From: Streptomyces sp. Je 1-79
Lineage (GTDB): Bacteria > Actinomycetota > Actinomycetes > Streptomycetales > Streptomycetaceae
Direction of reading: 5' to 3'
Assembly: GCF_025195125.1 (NCBI RefSeq)
Contig: NZ_JAMGSL010000011.1
Coordinates: forward strand, 186,001-250,000
DNA: 64,000 bases
Under the pieces are notes generated by a model, which saw only the letters and a list, made by a program, of their open reading frames with translations, searched no databases and had not been told where the DNA came from. How positions within the stretch are numbered: the first letter of the stretch is position 1; every line of letters starts with the position of its first letter. The translations under genes were made by a program, and so were the position numbers. Positions 50,491 through 59,354 of the stretch are shown one piece after another.

Positions 50491-51638
50491 TCCGCCTTCC
50501 CGACGGTGCCGGAGGGGTACGGGAGTACCTCCCGCGCCCGGCGCGCGCGCTCGTCCCCGTGGGCGGCGCCCTGACCTCCCGTACGGTCTTCTCCGCCGCC
50601 CATGTCGTCGCCGACCCGTACGCCGACACCACCCCCGACGGTCCGGCCGCCGTCGACTGGGACGCCACGCTCGCCTTCCGCCACCACCTCTGGGCGCAGG
50701 GCCTCGGCGTCGCGGAGGCCATGGACACCGCGCAGCGCGGCATGGGGCTGGACTGGGCGGGCGCGGCCGAACTGATCCGCCGCTCGGCTGCCGAGGCCAA
50801 GGCGGTGGGAGGCCGCATCGCGTGCGGTGTCGGCACCGACCAGCTGGCGGGCCCGGCGGATCTCATGGTGGTCCGCAAGGCGTACGAGGAGCAGCTCGCC
50901 CTCGTCGAGGAGTCCGGCGCCCAGCCCATCCTGATGGCCTCGCGGGCCCTCGCGGCCGCCGCCGAGAGCCCGGACGACTACCTCGACACGTACACCCATC
51001 TGCTCCGCCAGGCGGGCGAGCCGGTGATCCTGCACTGGCTCGGGCCGATGTTCGACCCGGCGCTGGACGGGTACTGGGGCTCGGCCGACCTGGACACCGC
51101 GACCGACACCTTCCTGGAGGTCATCGCGGCCCACCCGGACAAGGTGGACGGCATCAAGGTCTCGCTCCTCGACGCGCAGCGCGAGGTCGACCTGCGCCGC
51201 CGTCTTCCTGAGGGCGTCCGCTGCTACACGGGCGACGACTTCCACTACCCGGAGCTGATCGCGGGGGACGAACAGGGCTTCAGCCACGCCCTCCTCGGCA
51301 TCTTCGACCCGCTGGGGCCGCTGGCGGCGGAGGCGGTACGGGTCCTGGACACGGGCGACGTGAAGGGGTTCCGCGCGGTCATGGACCCGACGGTGGAGCT
51401 GTCCCGGCACCTCTTCCAGGCGCCGACCCGCTTCTACAAGACGGGGGTCGTGTTCCTGGCCTGGCTGGCCGGCCATCAGGAGCACTTCACGATGGTCGGC
51501 GGTCTGCAGTCCGCCCGCTCGCTGCCGCACCTTGCGCGGGCCTACGAACTGGCCGACGGACTGGGCCTGTTCCCCGATCCGGAGCTGGCGGAATCCCGGA
51601 TGAGGTCCCTGCTGACGGTCTACGGAGTGAGCCGGTGA
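50487..51638 (+). CDS. DUF993 (dihydrodipicolinate-synthase-like TIM barrel)
   Basis: A 383-residue protein of the DUF993 group, distantly related to dihydrodipicolinate synthase/N-acetylneuraminate lyase aldolases. It begins VIRLPDGAGGVREYLPRP at GTG 50487, sharing GTGA with the upstream stop. A likely Schiff-base Lys is in DKVDGIKVSLLDA (barrel strand 6 position, VKVS-like), with YTGDDFHYPELI following. No member's reaction is known to me. An aldol cleavage or dehydration of an oxidised sugar is the reasonable guess. It overlaps the next gene by 4 nt. Confidence 0.88.
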   Translation: MIRLPDGAGGVREYLPRPARALVPVGGALTSRTVFSAAHVVADPYADTTPDGPAAVDWDATLAFRHHLWAQGLGVAEAMDTAQRGMGLDWAGAAELIRRSAAEAKAVGGRIACGVGTDQLAGPADLMVVRKAYEEQLALVEESGAQPILMASRALAAAAESPDDYLDTYTHLLRQAGEPVILHWLGPMFDPALDGYWGSADLDTATDTFLEVIAAHPDKVDGIKVSLLDAQREVDLRRRLPEGVRCYTGDDFHYPELIAGDEQGFSHALLGIFDPLGPLAAEAVRVLDTGDVKGFRAVMDPTVELSRHLFQAPTRFYKTGVVFLAWLAGHQEHFTMVGGLQSARSLPHLARAYELADGLGLFPDPELAESRMRSLLTVYGVSR

Positions 51639-52453
51639 CGGTCGAACCCCTTTCGCGCTTCAGCATCAACCAGATGACGGTGAAGCAGCTGTCGTTGCCG
51701 GAGCTGGTGGAGCAGTGCGTACGGCTCTCGGTCCCGGGCGTGGGCCTGTGGCGGGAACCGGTCGCGGAGTACGGCCTCGAAGCCGCGGCCAAGCTGGTCC
51801 GCGACGCGGGCCTGACGGTCACGTCACTGTGCCGGGGCGGCTTCTTCACGACGGCCGAGTCCCTGGACGACAACCGCGCCGCGATCGACGAGGCGGCGGC
51901 CCTGGGCACGGACACCCTGGTCCTGGTCTCGGGCGGACTCGCCCCGGGCAGCCGCGACCTGTCGGCGGCCCGCGCCCGGATCACGGAGTCGATCGCCGAA
52001 CTCGCCCCGTACGCGGGGGAGCGGGGCGTCCGGCTGGCGATCGAGCCGCTGCACCCGATGTACGCGTCGGACCGCTGCGCGGTCTCCACCCTGGACCAGG
52101 CGCTGGCGATCGCCGAGCACTTCCCGTCCACACAGGTGGGCGTGGTCGTCGACACGTACCACATCTGGTGGGACGACCGCGCCCCGGCGGCGGTCGCCCG
52201 CGCGGGCGCGTCGGGCCGTATCCACGCCTTCCAACTCGCCGACTGGACGACCCCCTTGCCGGCCGGCGTCCTCAACGGGCGGGGTCAACTGGGCGACGGC
52301 GCGATCGACCTGAGGGCGTGGTGCGACCTGGTGGAGGGCTCGGGGTACGAGGGCCCGATCGAGGTGGAGCTCTTCAACGACGCGCTGTGGGCCAGGGACG
52401 GTGTGGAGGTCCTGGAGGAGACGCTGGGAAGGTACGTGCGCCACGTGGGGTAA
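51635..52453 (+). CDS. Sugar phosphate isomerase/epimerase-like TIM barrel
   Basis: A 272-residue xylose-isomerase-like (AP-endonuclease 2 fold) protein. Divalent-metal ligands are visible as Glu in RLAIEPLHPMY, Asp-x-x-His in VVDTYHIWWDD, His in GRIHAFQLADW and Glu in GPIEVELFND. Such proteins isomerise or epimerise sugars, and some recently studied ones act on 3-keto-glycosides made by Gfo/Idh enzymes. It starts in a GTGA overlap with the DUF993 gene. Last gene of the operon. No transporter is present in it. Confidence 0.92.
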   Translation: MTVEPLSRFSINQMTVKQLSLPELVEQCVRLSVPGVGLWREPVAEYGLEAAAKLVRDAGLTVTSLCRGGFFTTAESLDDNRAAIDEAAALGTDTLVLVSGGLAPGSRDLSAARARITESIAELAPYAGERGVRLAIEPLHPMYASDRCAVSTLDQALAIAEHFPSTQVGVVVDTYHIWWDDRAPAAVARAGASGRIHAFQLADWTTPLPAGVLNGRGQLGDGAIDLRAWCDLVEGSGYEGPIEVELFNDALWARDGVEVLEETLGRYVRHVG

Positions 52454-52539
52454 GGCGCGCCGGCCCGGCCCGCGTCGTGTGCCGGGTCGCCGTCCACAGA
52501 CACCCACCGGGTGTCCGAGCCGTTCGCTACCGTCGGGGC

Positions 52540-54759
52540 ATGTCCAACCAGGGTCAGGGCCAGGCGGTCGTCGAAGGGGTGCTGGAGCGGATCACCTATG
52601 CCAACGAGGAGAGCGGGTACACCGTCGCCCGCGTCGACACCGGGCGCGGTGGCGGTGATCTCCTCACGGTCGTCGGGGCGCTGCTCGGCGCCCAGCCGGG
52701 TGAGTCGCTGCGGATGCAGGGGCGTTGGGGCTCCCACCCGCAGTACGGCAAGCAGTTCACGGTCGAGAACTACACGACCGTGCTGCCCGCCACCATCCAG
52801 GGCATCCGCCGGTATCTCGGCTCCGGTCTCGTCAAGGGCATCGGCCCCGTCTTCGCCGACCGCATCACGCAGCACTTCGGCCTGGAGACCCTCGACATCC
52901 TCGAAGAGTCACCCGGGCGTCTGATCGAGGTCCCGGGTCTCGGCCCCAAGCGCACCGGGAACATCACCGCCGCCTGGGAGGAGCAGAAGGCCATCAAGGA
53001 GGTGATGGTCTTCCTCCAGAGCGTCGGCGTCTCCACCTCCATCGCCGTGCGGATCTACAAGAAGTACGGGGACGCCTCGATCTCCGTCGTCCGGAACCAG
53101 CCCTACCGGCTGGCCTCCGACGTCTGGGGCATCGGCTTCCTCACCGCCGACCGGATCGCCCAGGCCGTCGGCATCCCGCACGACAGCCCCGACCGGGTGA
53201 GGGCGGGGCTCCAGTACGCCCTGTCCCAGTCCACCGACCAGGGGCACTGCTTCCTGCCCGAGGAGCAGTTGATCCGCGACGCCGTGAAGCTGCTCCAGGT
53301 CGACACGGGCCTCGTCATCGAGTGCCTCGCCGAGCTGGCGTGCGACCCCGAAGGGGTCGTGCGGGAGACCGTGCCGGGGCCCGAAGGGCTGCCCGTCACG
53401 GCCGTCTACCTGGTCCCCTTCCATCGCGCCGAGCTCTCCCTCGCCGGGCAGGTCGGACGCCTCCTGCGGGGCCCCGACGACCGGATGCCGGCCTTCCAGG
53501 ACGTCGCGTGGGACAAGGCCCTGGCCTGGCTCGCCGACCGGACCGGGGCCTCGCTCGCGCCCGAGCAGGAGGAGGCGGTACGGCTCGCCCTGACCCGTAA
53601 GGTCGCCGTGCTCACCGGCGGCCCCGGGTGCGGCAAGTCGTTCACCGTCCGCTCGATCGTGGAGCTGGCCCGGGCCAAGCGCGCCAAGGTCGTCCTCGCC
53701 GCGCCCACCGGCCGGGCCGCCAAGCGCCTCGCCGAACTGACCGGGACCGAGGCGTCGACCGTGCACCGGCTCCTGGAGCTCAAGCCGGGCGGCGACGCGG
53801 CCTACGACCGGGACCGCCCGCTCGACGCCGATCTCGTCGTCGTGGACGAGGCGTCCATGCTCGACCTGCTCCTCGCCAACAAGCTCGTGAAGGCCGTGGC
53901 ACCCGGTGCCCACCTCCTCCTCGTCGGCGACGTGGACCAACTGCCCTCGGTCGGCGCGGGGGAGGTGCTCGGCGACCTGCTGGCCGCCGGCAGCCCGGTT
54001 CCGGCCGTCCGGCTGACCCGGATCTTCCGGCAGGCGCAGCAGTCGGGCGTGGTGACCAACGCCCACCGCATCAACGCCGGTCTGCCGCCCGTCACCACCG
54101 GCCTGCCGGACTTCTTCCTCTTCGTGGAGGACGAGACCGAGGACGCCGCACGGGTCGCCGTCGAGGTCGCGGCCCGGCGGGTTCCCGCCAAGTTCGGGCT
54201 CGATCCGCGCCGGGACGTCCAGGTCCTGGCCCCCATGCACCGCGGCCCCGCGGGGGCGGGCGCGCTCAACGGGCTGCTGCAGCAGGCCGTCACCCCGGCC
54301 CGTCCCGACCTCCCCGAGAAGCGGTTCGGCGGCCGGGTCTTCCGCGTCGGCGACAAGGTCACCCAGATCCGCAACAACTACGAGAAGGGCGCCAACGGCG
54401 TCTTCAACGGCACCGTCGGCGTCGTGACCTCGCTCGACACCGTCGAGCAGCGGCTGACCGTGCGCACCGACGAGGACGAGGAGGTGGGGTACGACTTCGA
54501 CGAGCTGGACGAGCTGGCCCACGCCTACGCCGTCACGATCCACCGCTCGCAGGGCAGCGAGTACCCGGCGGTGGTGATCCCCGTCACCAACAGCGCCTGG
54601 ATGATGCTCCAGCGGAACCTGCTCTACACGGCCGTCACCCGGGCCCGGAAGCTCGTCGTCCTGGTCGGTTCGCGCAAGGCGATCGCCCAGGCCGTCCGTA
54701 CGGTTTCCGCAGGCAGACGCTTCACCGCCCTGGCCCACCGGCTGTCGGCAGCCGTGTGA
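52540..54759 (+). CDS. recD2: RecD2-like ATP-dependent DNA helicase
   Basis: A 739-residue superfamily 1B 5'-to-3' helicase. N-terminal RecD2-specific domains (about 1-340) with tandem helix-hairpin-helix motifs (VKGIGPVFADRITQHFG, EVPGLGPKRTGNI), then the motor: Walker A GGPGCGKS from residue 360, APTGRAAKRL (motif Ia), LVVVDEASMLD (motif II), GDVDQLPSVGAGEVL (motif III), LTRIFRQ (motif IV), VTIHRSQGSEYPAVV (motif V) and YTAVTRARKLVVLVG (motif VI). Unlike RecD it needs no RecB/RecC and none lie nearby. ATG 52540 lacks a ribosome site and has TACCGT 7 nt upstream, so it may be leaderless. Confidence 0.95.
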   Translation: MSNQGQGQAVVEGVLERITYANEESGYTVARVDTGRGGGDLLTVVGALLGAQPGESLRMQGRWGSHPQYGKQFTVENYTTVLPATIQGIRRYLGSGLVKGIGPVFADRITQHFGLETLDILEESPGRLIEVPGLGPKRTGNITAAWEEQKAIKEVMVFLQSVGVSTSIAVRIYKKYGDASISVVRNQPYRLASDVWGIGFLTADRIAQAVGIPHDSPDRVRAGLQYALSQSTDQGHCFLPEEQLIRDAVKLLQVDTGLVIECLAELACDPEGVVRETVPGPEGLPVTAVYLVPFHRAELSLAGQVGRLLRGPDDRMPAFQDVAWDKALAWLADRTGASLAPEQEEAVRLALTRKVAVLTGGPGCGKSFTVRSIVELARAKRAKVVLAAPTGRAAKRLAELTGTEASTVHRLLELKPGGDAAYDRDRPLDADLVVVDEASMLDLLLANKLVKAVAPGAHLLLVGDVDQLPSVGAGEVLGDLLAAGSPVPAVRLTRIFRQAQQSGVVTNAHRINAGLPPVTTGLPDFFLFVEDETEDAARVAVEVAARRVPAKFGLDPRRDVQVLAPMHRGPAGAGALNGLLQQAVTPARPDLPEKRFGGRVFRVGDKVTQIRNNYEKGANGVFNGTVGVVTSLDTVEQRLTVRTDEDEEVGYDFDELDELAHAYAVTIHRSQGSEYPAVVIPVTNSAWMMLQRNLLYTAVTRARKLVVLVGSRKAIAQAVRTVSAGRRFTALAHRLSAAV

Positions 54760-54938
54760 AAGACCACCCCGGACTTCCCCGAACGGGGCGAAGGGGGCAA
54801 GATGAGCAGGTTGGCGGCACTGAGTGCCGCCAAATGGCCCAATGGTCGACCCCGAGTGCACTCTCCTGAGCCAAATGGGGGATGGTAGAGACAGTCAGGG
54901 CACCTCGAAGAAGAGGCACTACGTCGGTGAGGGATGAC

Positions 54939-56228
54939 GTGAGCGACAACTCTGTAGTACTGCGGTACGCGGACGGTGAATACACCTACCCGGTGGTCGA
55001 GAGCACCGTCGGCGACAAGGGCTTCGACATCGGGAAGCTCCGAGCCCAGACCGGTCTGGTCACCCTGGACAGCGGATACGGCAACACCGCCGCCTATAAA
55101 TCCGCCATCACCTACCTGGACGGTGAGCAGGGCATTCTGCGGTACCGCGGCTACCCCATCGAGCAGCTGGCGGAGCGCTCCACCTTCCTTGAGGTGGCCT
55201 ACCTGCTGATCAACGGTGAGCTCCCCAAGGTCGACGAGCTCGCGACCTTCAAGAACGAGGTCACCCAGCACACGCTGCTGCACGAGGACGTCAAGCGCTT
55301 CTTCGACGGCTTCCCCCGGGACGCCCACCCGATGGCGATGCTCTCCTCGGTGGTCTCCGCGCTGTCCACCTTCTACCAGGACAGCCACAACCCGTTCGAC
55401 GAGAAGCAGCGTCACCTGTCCACGATCCGGCTGCTCGCCAAGCTGCCGACGATCGCGGCGTACGCCTACAAGAAGTCGATCGGCCACCCCTTCGTCTACC
55501 CGCGCAACGACCTCGGGTACGTCGAGAACTTCCTGCGCATGACCTTCTCGGTCCCGGCGCAGGAGTACGAGCTCGACCCGGTCGTGGTCTCGGCGCTCGA
55601 CAAGCTGCTGATCCTGCACGCGGACCACGAGCAGAACTGTTCGACGTCCACCGTCCGTCTGGTGGGTTCGAGCCAGGCGAACATGTTCGCGTCGATCTCC
55701 GCCGGCATCTCGGCCCTGTGGGGCCCTCTGCACGGTGGCGCCAACCAGTCGGTCCTGGAGATGCTCGAGGGCATCCAGGCCAACGGTGGCAATGTCGACT
55801 CCTTCATCAACAAGGTGAAGAACAAGGAGGACGGCGTCCGCCTGATGGGCTTCGGCCACCGGGTGTACAAGTCCTTCGACCCGCGCGCCAAGATCATCAA
55901 GGCCGCGGCGCACGACGTGCTCTCCGCGCTCGGCAAGTCCGACGAGCTGCTGGACATCGCGCTCAAGCTGGAGGAGCACGCGCTCTCCGACGACTACTTC
56001 GTCTCGCGCAACCTCTACCCCAACGTGGACTTCTACACGGGCCTCATCTACCGCGCGATGGGCTTCCCGACCGAGATGTTCACCGTGCTCTTCGCGCTCG
56101 GCCGCCTTCCGGGCTGGATCGCCCAGTGGCACGAGATGATCAAGGAGCCGGGTTCCCGCATCGGCCGCCCGCGCCAGATCTACACCGGCGAGGTCCTGCG
56201 CGACTTCGTCCCGGTCGAGGGCCGCTGA
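54939..56228 (+). CDS. citA: Citrate synthase
   Basis: A 429-residue hexameric-type (type II) citrate synthase, the entry enzyme of the TCA cycle. Catalytic signature: GPLHGGANQSVLEML (His), GFGHRVYKSFDPRAK (His), SRNLYPNVDFYTGLIYRAMGFP (Asp). The N-terminal VVLRYADGEYTYPVVESTVGDKGFDIGKLRAQTG is the type II extension. GTG 54939 is chosen because GTGAGGGA lies upstream and the length then equals the E. coli enzyme within two residues. The frame from 54882 is rejected. From memory this matches S. coelicolor citA. A strong terminator follows. Confidence 0.96.
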   Translation: MSDNSVVLRYADGEYTYPVVESTVGDKGFDIGKLRAQTGLVTLDSGYGNTAAYKSAITYLDGEQGILRYRGYPIEQLAERSTFLEVAYLLINGELPKVDELATFKNEVTQHTLLHEDVKRFFDGFPRDAHPMAMLSSVVSALSTFYQDSHNPFDEKQRHLSTIRLLAKLPTIAAYAYKKSIGHPFVYPRNDLGYVENFLRMTFSVPAQEYELDPVVVSALDKLLILHADHEQNCSTSTVRLVGSSQANMFASISAGISALWGPLHGGANQSVLEMLEGIQANGGNVDSFINKVKNKEDGVRLMGFGHRVYKSFDPRAKIIKAAAHDVLSALGKSDELLDIALKLEEHALSDDYFVSRNLYPNVDFYTGLIYRAMGFPTEMFTVLFALGRLPGWIAQWHEMIKEPGSRIGRPRQIYTGEVLRDFVPVEGR

Positions 56229-56299
56229 CGCACCGCGCCGGGTGCCGCGCGAGGTCCCGGACGCGGTGCCGCGCGAGACGCTGTACGAGACGCGCAACG

Positions 56300-56350
56300 A
56301 AAAGCGCCCCGCTGCCGATCCCCCCACGGGTCGGCGAGCGGGGCGCTTTC
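56300..56350 (+). terminator. citA terminator
   Basis: AAAGCGCCCCGCT (56301-56313) pairs with AGCGGGGCGCTTT (56337-56349). The inner GCCGA..TCGGC also pairs. Ends in TTTC. Confidence 0.9.
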
Positions 56351-56648
56351 CATATCCCCGGTGCGGATTCCCCCCACGGGATCCGGGCCGGGCGTCTGCC
56401 GGGTTCAGCAGAAGCTAAGCAGGCCGCGCGGTCTGCCGGGGTACGTACGGGAGGGCCGCTCAAAGCTCCCCGGTGCACGTGCCCCGGCCCACGCTTGCCT
56501 GGGACGTCCCCCAAGACATCCCATGAACGTCCCCCAAGACGTTCTTGGCATCGCCCACTTAGACTCGCGAACGGCCCGAATGGTTACCCCCAAATATCTG
56601 TGATCTAGGTCTCTTTGTGAAGGTCCTGTGAGTCACGTGTAGGTCAAT
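56351..56648. other. Gene-free interval between citA and the copper ATPase gene
   Basis: About 300 bp with no believable gene. It contains two direct copies of ACGTCCCCCAAGAC (near 56504 and 56527) and an AT-richer stretch beside the ATPase stop codon at 56649 (CCCCCAAATATCTGTGATCTAGG). No terminator hairpin for the ATPase gene is obvious. Confidence 0.5.
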
Positions 56649-58874
56649 TCACGTGAACCTCCGAAGTCGCAGGCTGTTTGTCACGACAAATACGGACGAA
56701 AATGCCATGGCCAGACCGGCGATCATCGGGTTCAGCAATCCGAAAGCGGCCAGAGGCAGTGCGGCGACGTTGTAACCGAAGGCCCAGCCCAGGTTTCCCT
56801 TGATCGTCGCGAGGGTGCGGCGTGCCAGCCGGATGGCGTCCGCCGCCACCCGGAGGTCGCCGCGGACCAGCGTCAGATCGCTCGCCTCGATCGCCGCGTC
56901 CGTGCCGGTGCCCATGGCCAGGCCCAGGTCCGCGGTGGCCAGCGCGGCCGCGTCGTTCACGCCGTCGCCGACCATGGCGACCGTCCGGCCCTCCGCCTGG
57001 AGACGCCGGATCACGTCGGCCTTCTCCTGTGGGAGCACCTCGGCGAAGACCTGGTCCGCGTCGATGCCCACCTCCGCCGCCACCGTCTCGGCGACCGCGT
57101 GCCCGTCCCCGGTCAGCAGGACCGGCGCCAGGCCCAGGGCGCGCAGCCGTGCGACCGCCTCGGCGCTGGTCTCCTTCACGGCGTCGGCGACGGTGAGCGC
57201 CCCGCGCGCCCGGCCGTCCCAGGCGACCTGCACGGCGCCCGGCTCCGGCACCCCGGGGATCTCGACGCCCTCCGCGTCGAGGAGGGCCTCGCGGCCGACC
57301 AGGAGGGCGTGGCCGTCGACCGAGCCGCGCACCCCGAGGCCCGGGACGTTCTCGAAGGACGTCGGCACGGGGAGCCCGCCCAGGGGCAGGCCGAGCCGCT
57401 CGGCGGCGCCCGCCGCGACCGCCCGGGCGACCGGGTGCTCGGAGGCGTGCTCCAGGGCGCCCGCGAGGCGCAGCAGCTCGGCCTCGTCCACACCCTCGTA
57501 CGCGTACACCTTCTGCAGCCGCATCCGGCCGGTGGTGATCGTCCCGGTCTTGTCGAGGACGACGGTGTCGACGCGGCGGGTGGACTCCAGGACCTCGGGC
57601 CCCTTGATCAGGATGCCGAGCTGCGCGCCGCGACCGGTGCCGACCAGGAGCGCGGTCGGGGTCGCGAGGCCCAGGGCGCAGGGGCAGGCGATGATCAGTA
57701 CGGCGACGGCTGCGGTGAAGGCGCCCGTGGTGTCCTCGACCACGAACAGCCAGGTCAGCAGCGTGGCGAGCGCGATGTAGAGCACGACGGGGACGAAGAC
57801 GGCGGAGATCCGGTCGGCGAGGCGCTGCACCTCGGCCTTGCCGTTCTGGGCGTCCTCGACCAGCGCGGCCATCCGGGCCAGCTGGGTGTCCGCGCCGACC
57901 CGCGTCGCCCGGACGACCAGCCGGCCGGAGGTGTTGACGCAGCCGCCGGTGACCGGGTCGCCGGGCGCCACGTCGACGGGGACGGACTCGCCGGTGAGCA
58001 GGGACGCGTCGACGGCCGAGGCGCCCTCGGCGACCGTTCCGTCGGTGGCGATCTTCTCGCCGGGGCGGGCCACGAAGAGCTCGCCGGCCCGGAGCGCGGC
58101 GACCGGGACCCGTACCTCCGTACCGTCCCTCAGGACCGCCACGTCCTTCGCGCCGAGCTCCATCAGGGCGCGCAGCGCCGAGCCGGCCTTCCGTTTGGCG
58201 CGGGCCTCCAGATAGCGGCCGAGGAGGATGAAGGTGACGACACCGGCCGCGACCTCCAGGTAGACGGTCGAGGCGCCGTCGGCGCGGCCGGTGGTGAGGT
58301 CGAAGCCGTGTCGCATGTCCGGCATGCCCGCGTCGCCGAGGAACAGGGCCCAGAGCGACCAGCCGAAGGCGGCCAGGGTGCCGATCGAGACGAGGGTGTC
58401 CATGGTCGCCGCGCCGTGCCGGAGATTGGTCCAGGCGGCGCGGTGGAAAGGCAGTCCGCCCCAGACGACGACCGGTGCGGCGAGGGTGAGGGACAGCCAC
58501 TGCCAGTTGTCGAACTGGAGGGCCGGGACCATGGCGAGCAGGACGACCGGCGCGGAGAGCACGGCGGAGACGGTCAGCCGGTTCCTGAGTGCGGCGAGCT
58601 CAGGGTCCGCCCCGTCCGCCGCCTCCGACGGCTCCGGGGCCGGGGGTGCGGGCTCCTCGGCGGTGTAGCCGGTCCTGACGACCGTCGCGATCAGGTCGGC
58701 GACCGCCGTCCCCGCCGGATGCGCGATCTTCGCCTTCTCCGTCGCGTAGTTGACGGTCGCCGTGACGCCGTCCATCCGGTTGAGCTTCTTCTCGACGCGG
58801 GCCGCGCAGGAGGCGCAGGTCATCCCGCCGATGACGAGCTCGGTCGTGAGGGTGGGCGCGGGGCTCGATGTCAT
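56649..58874 (-). CDS. copA: Copper-exporting P1B-type ATPase
   Basis: A 741-residue heavy-metal ATPase. Order of features: N-terminal metal-binding domain with C20-x2-C23 (GGMTCASC), eight TM helices, actuator TGES, the transport-site CPC in IIACPCALGLATPTALL, phosphorylation DKTGT, the HP dipeptide (SEHPVARAV), and hinge GDGVNDAAAL. CPC together with the C-terminal NxxxYN and MxxSS signatures (GWAFGYNVAALPL, AMAFSSVFVVTNSLRLRR) marks the Cu(I) subgroup. It pumps Cu(I) out of the cytoplasm. The CopZ-like chaperone gene lies 80 nt upstream on the same strand. ATG 58874 is chosen over a TTG at 58886. Confidence 0.95.
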   Translation of the reverse strand: MTSSPAPTLTTELVIGGMTCASCAARVEKKLNRMDGVTATVNYATEKAKIAHPAGTAVADLIATVVRTGYTAEEPAPPAPEPSEAADGADPELAALRNRLTVSAVLSAPVVLLAMVPALQFDNWQWLSLTLAAPVVVWGGLPFHRAAWTNLRHGAATMDTLVSIGTLAAFGWSLWALFLGDAGMPDMRHGFDLTTGRADGASTVYLEVAAGVVTFILLGRYLEARAKRKAGSALRALMELGAKDVAVLRDGTEVRVPVAALRAGELFVARPGEKIATDGTVAEGASAVDASLLTGESVPVDVAPGDPVTGGCVNTSGRLVVRATRVGADTQLARMAALVEDAQNGKAEVQRLADRISAVFVPVVLYIALATLLTWLFVVEDTTGAFTAAVAVLIIACPCALGLATPTALLVGTGRGAQLGILIKGPEVLESTRRVDTVVLDKTGTITTGRMRLQKVYAYEGVDEAELLRLAGALEHASEHPVARAVAAGAAERLGLPLGGLPVPTSFENVPGLGVRGSVDGHALLVGREALLDAEGVEIPGVPEPGAVQVAWDGRARGALTVADAVKETSAEAVARLRALGLAPVLLTGDGHAVAETVAAEVGIDADQVFAEVLPQEKADVIRRLQAEGRTVAMVGDGVNDAAALATADLGLAMGTGTDAAIEASDLTLVRGDLRVAADAIRLARRTLATIKGNLGWAFGYNVAALPLAAFGLLNPMIAGLAMAFSSVFVVTNSLRLRRFT

Positions 58875-58892
58875 GTGCGGTTCCAAACGAGA

Positions 58893-58924
58893 GCAGGGCC
58901 GTACCGCGTACGGTACGACCCTGC
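58893..58924 (-). terminator. Hairpin between copZ and copA
   Basis: GCAGGG (58893-58898), one mismatch, CGTACCG pairing with CGGTACG and CCCTGC (58919-58924). It lies in the 80-nt gap. Likely an mRNA processing or attenuation structure that favours the chaperone over the ATPase. Confidence 0.5.
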
Positions 58925-58954
58925 CGGTGTGTGCCGGGAGTGCGCCCCCGGGCC

Positions 58955-59188
58955 TTACGCCTGGCCGACGAGCTCGTAACCGGCCTCGTCGACGGCGGCG
59001 CGGACGGCCTCCTCGTCGAGCGGGGCCTGGGAGACGACGGTGACCTGGCCGGTGGAGGCCGCGGCCTTGACGGAGGAGACCCCGGCGATCTCGGAGATCT
59101 CGCTGGAGACCGCGCCCTCGCAGTGTCCGCAGGTCATTCCCTTGACCTGGTACACGGTGGTGAGTTCGGTCGTCGTCTCGGCGGTCAT
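58955..59188 (-). CDS. copZ: Copper chaperone, CopZ-like
   Basis: A 77-residue ferredoxin-like heavy-metal-associated domain with the copper site C20-x2-C23 in KGMTCGHCEGAVSSEIS. The His between the cysteines (CGHC) is the CopZ/CupA-like variant common in actinobacteria. It should hand Cu(I) to the ATPase encoded next. A GGAGA run precedes ATG 59188. The CsoR-type operator is 54 nt upstream. Confidence 0.94.
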   Translation of the reverse strand: MTAETTTELTTVYQVKGMTCGHCEGAVSSEISEIAGVSSVKAAASTGQVTVVSQAPLDEEAVRAAVDEAGYELVGQA

Positions 59189-59241
59189 GACGGTCTCCTC
59201 TTCGAGGGGCGTACTGGTTCAGGGTCGTTCTACAGCCAGCT

Positions 59242-59260
59242 TATACCCCTAGGGGGTATG
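59242..59260. promoter_or_regulatory. CsoR-type copper operator
   Basis: TATACCCCTAGGGGGTATG is a near-perfect palindrome (ATACCCC/GGGGTAT). It matches the known CsoR operator form of TATACCCC..GGGGTATA upstream of copZ/copA in Streptomyces. No csoR gene lies in the window. Confidence 0.85.
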
Positions 59261-59354
59261 AATTCCAGTCCGGTGCGGTTCGGGGGCGATCCGGCGCCGG
59301 GGCGCGCGGCGGTCGTGCCCCGCGGGCGGATGTCACCCATGGTAGATACCGGAC

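Noticed and set aside
54763..54800. Possible terminator CTTCCCCGAACGGGGCGAAG after the RecD2 gene
   Set aside because: The stem needs a bulge and is short. The evidence is weaker than for the terminators listed.
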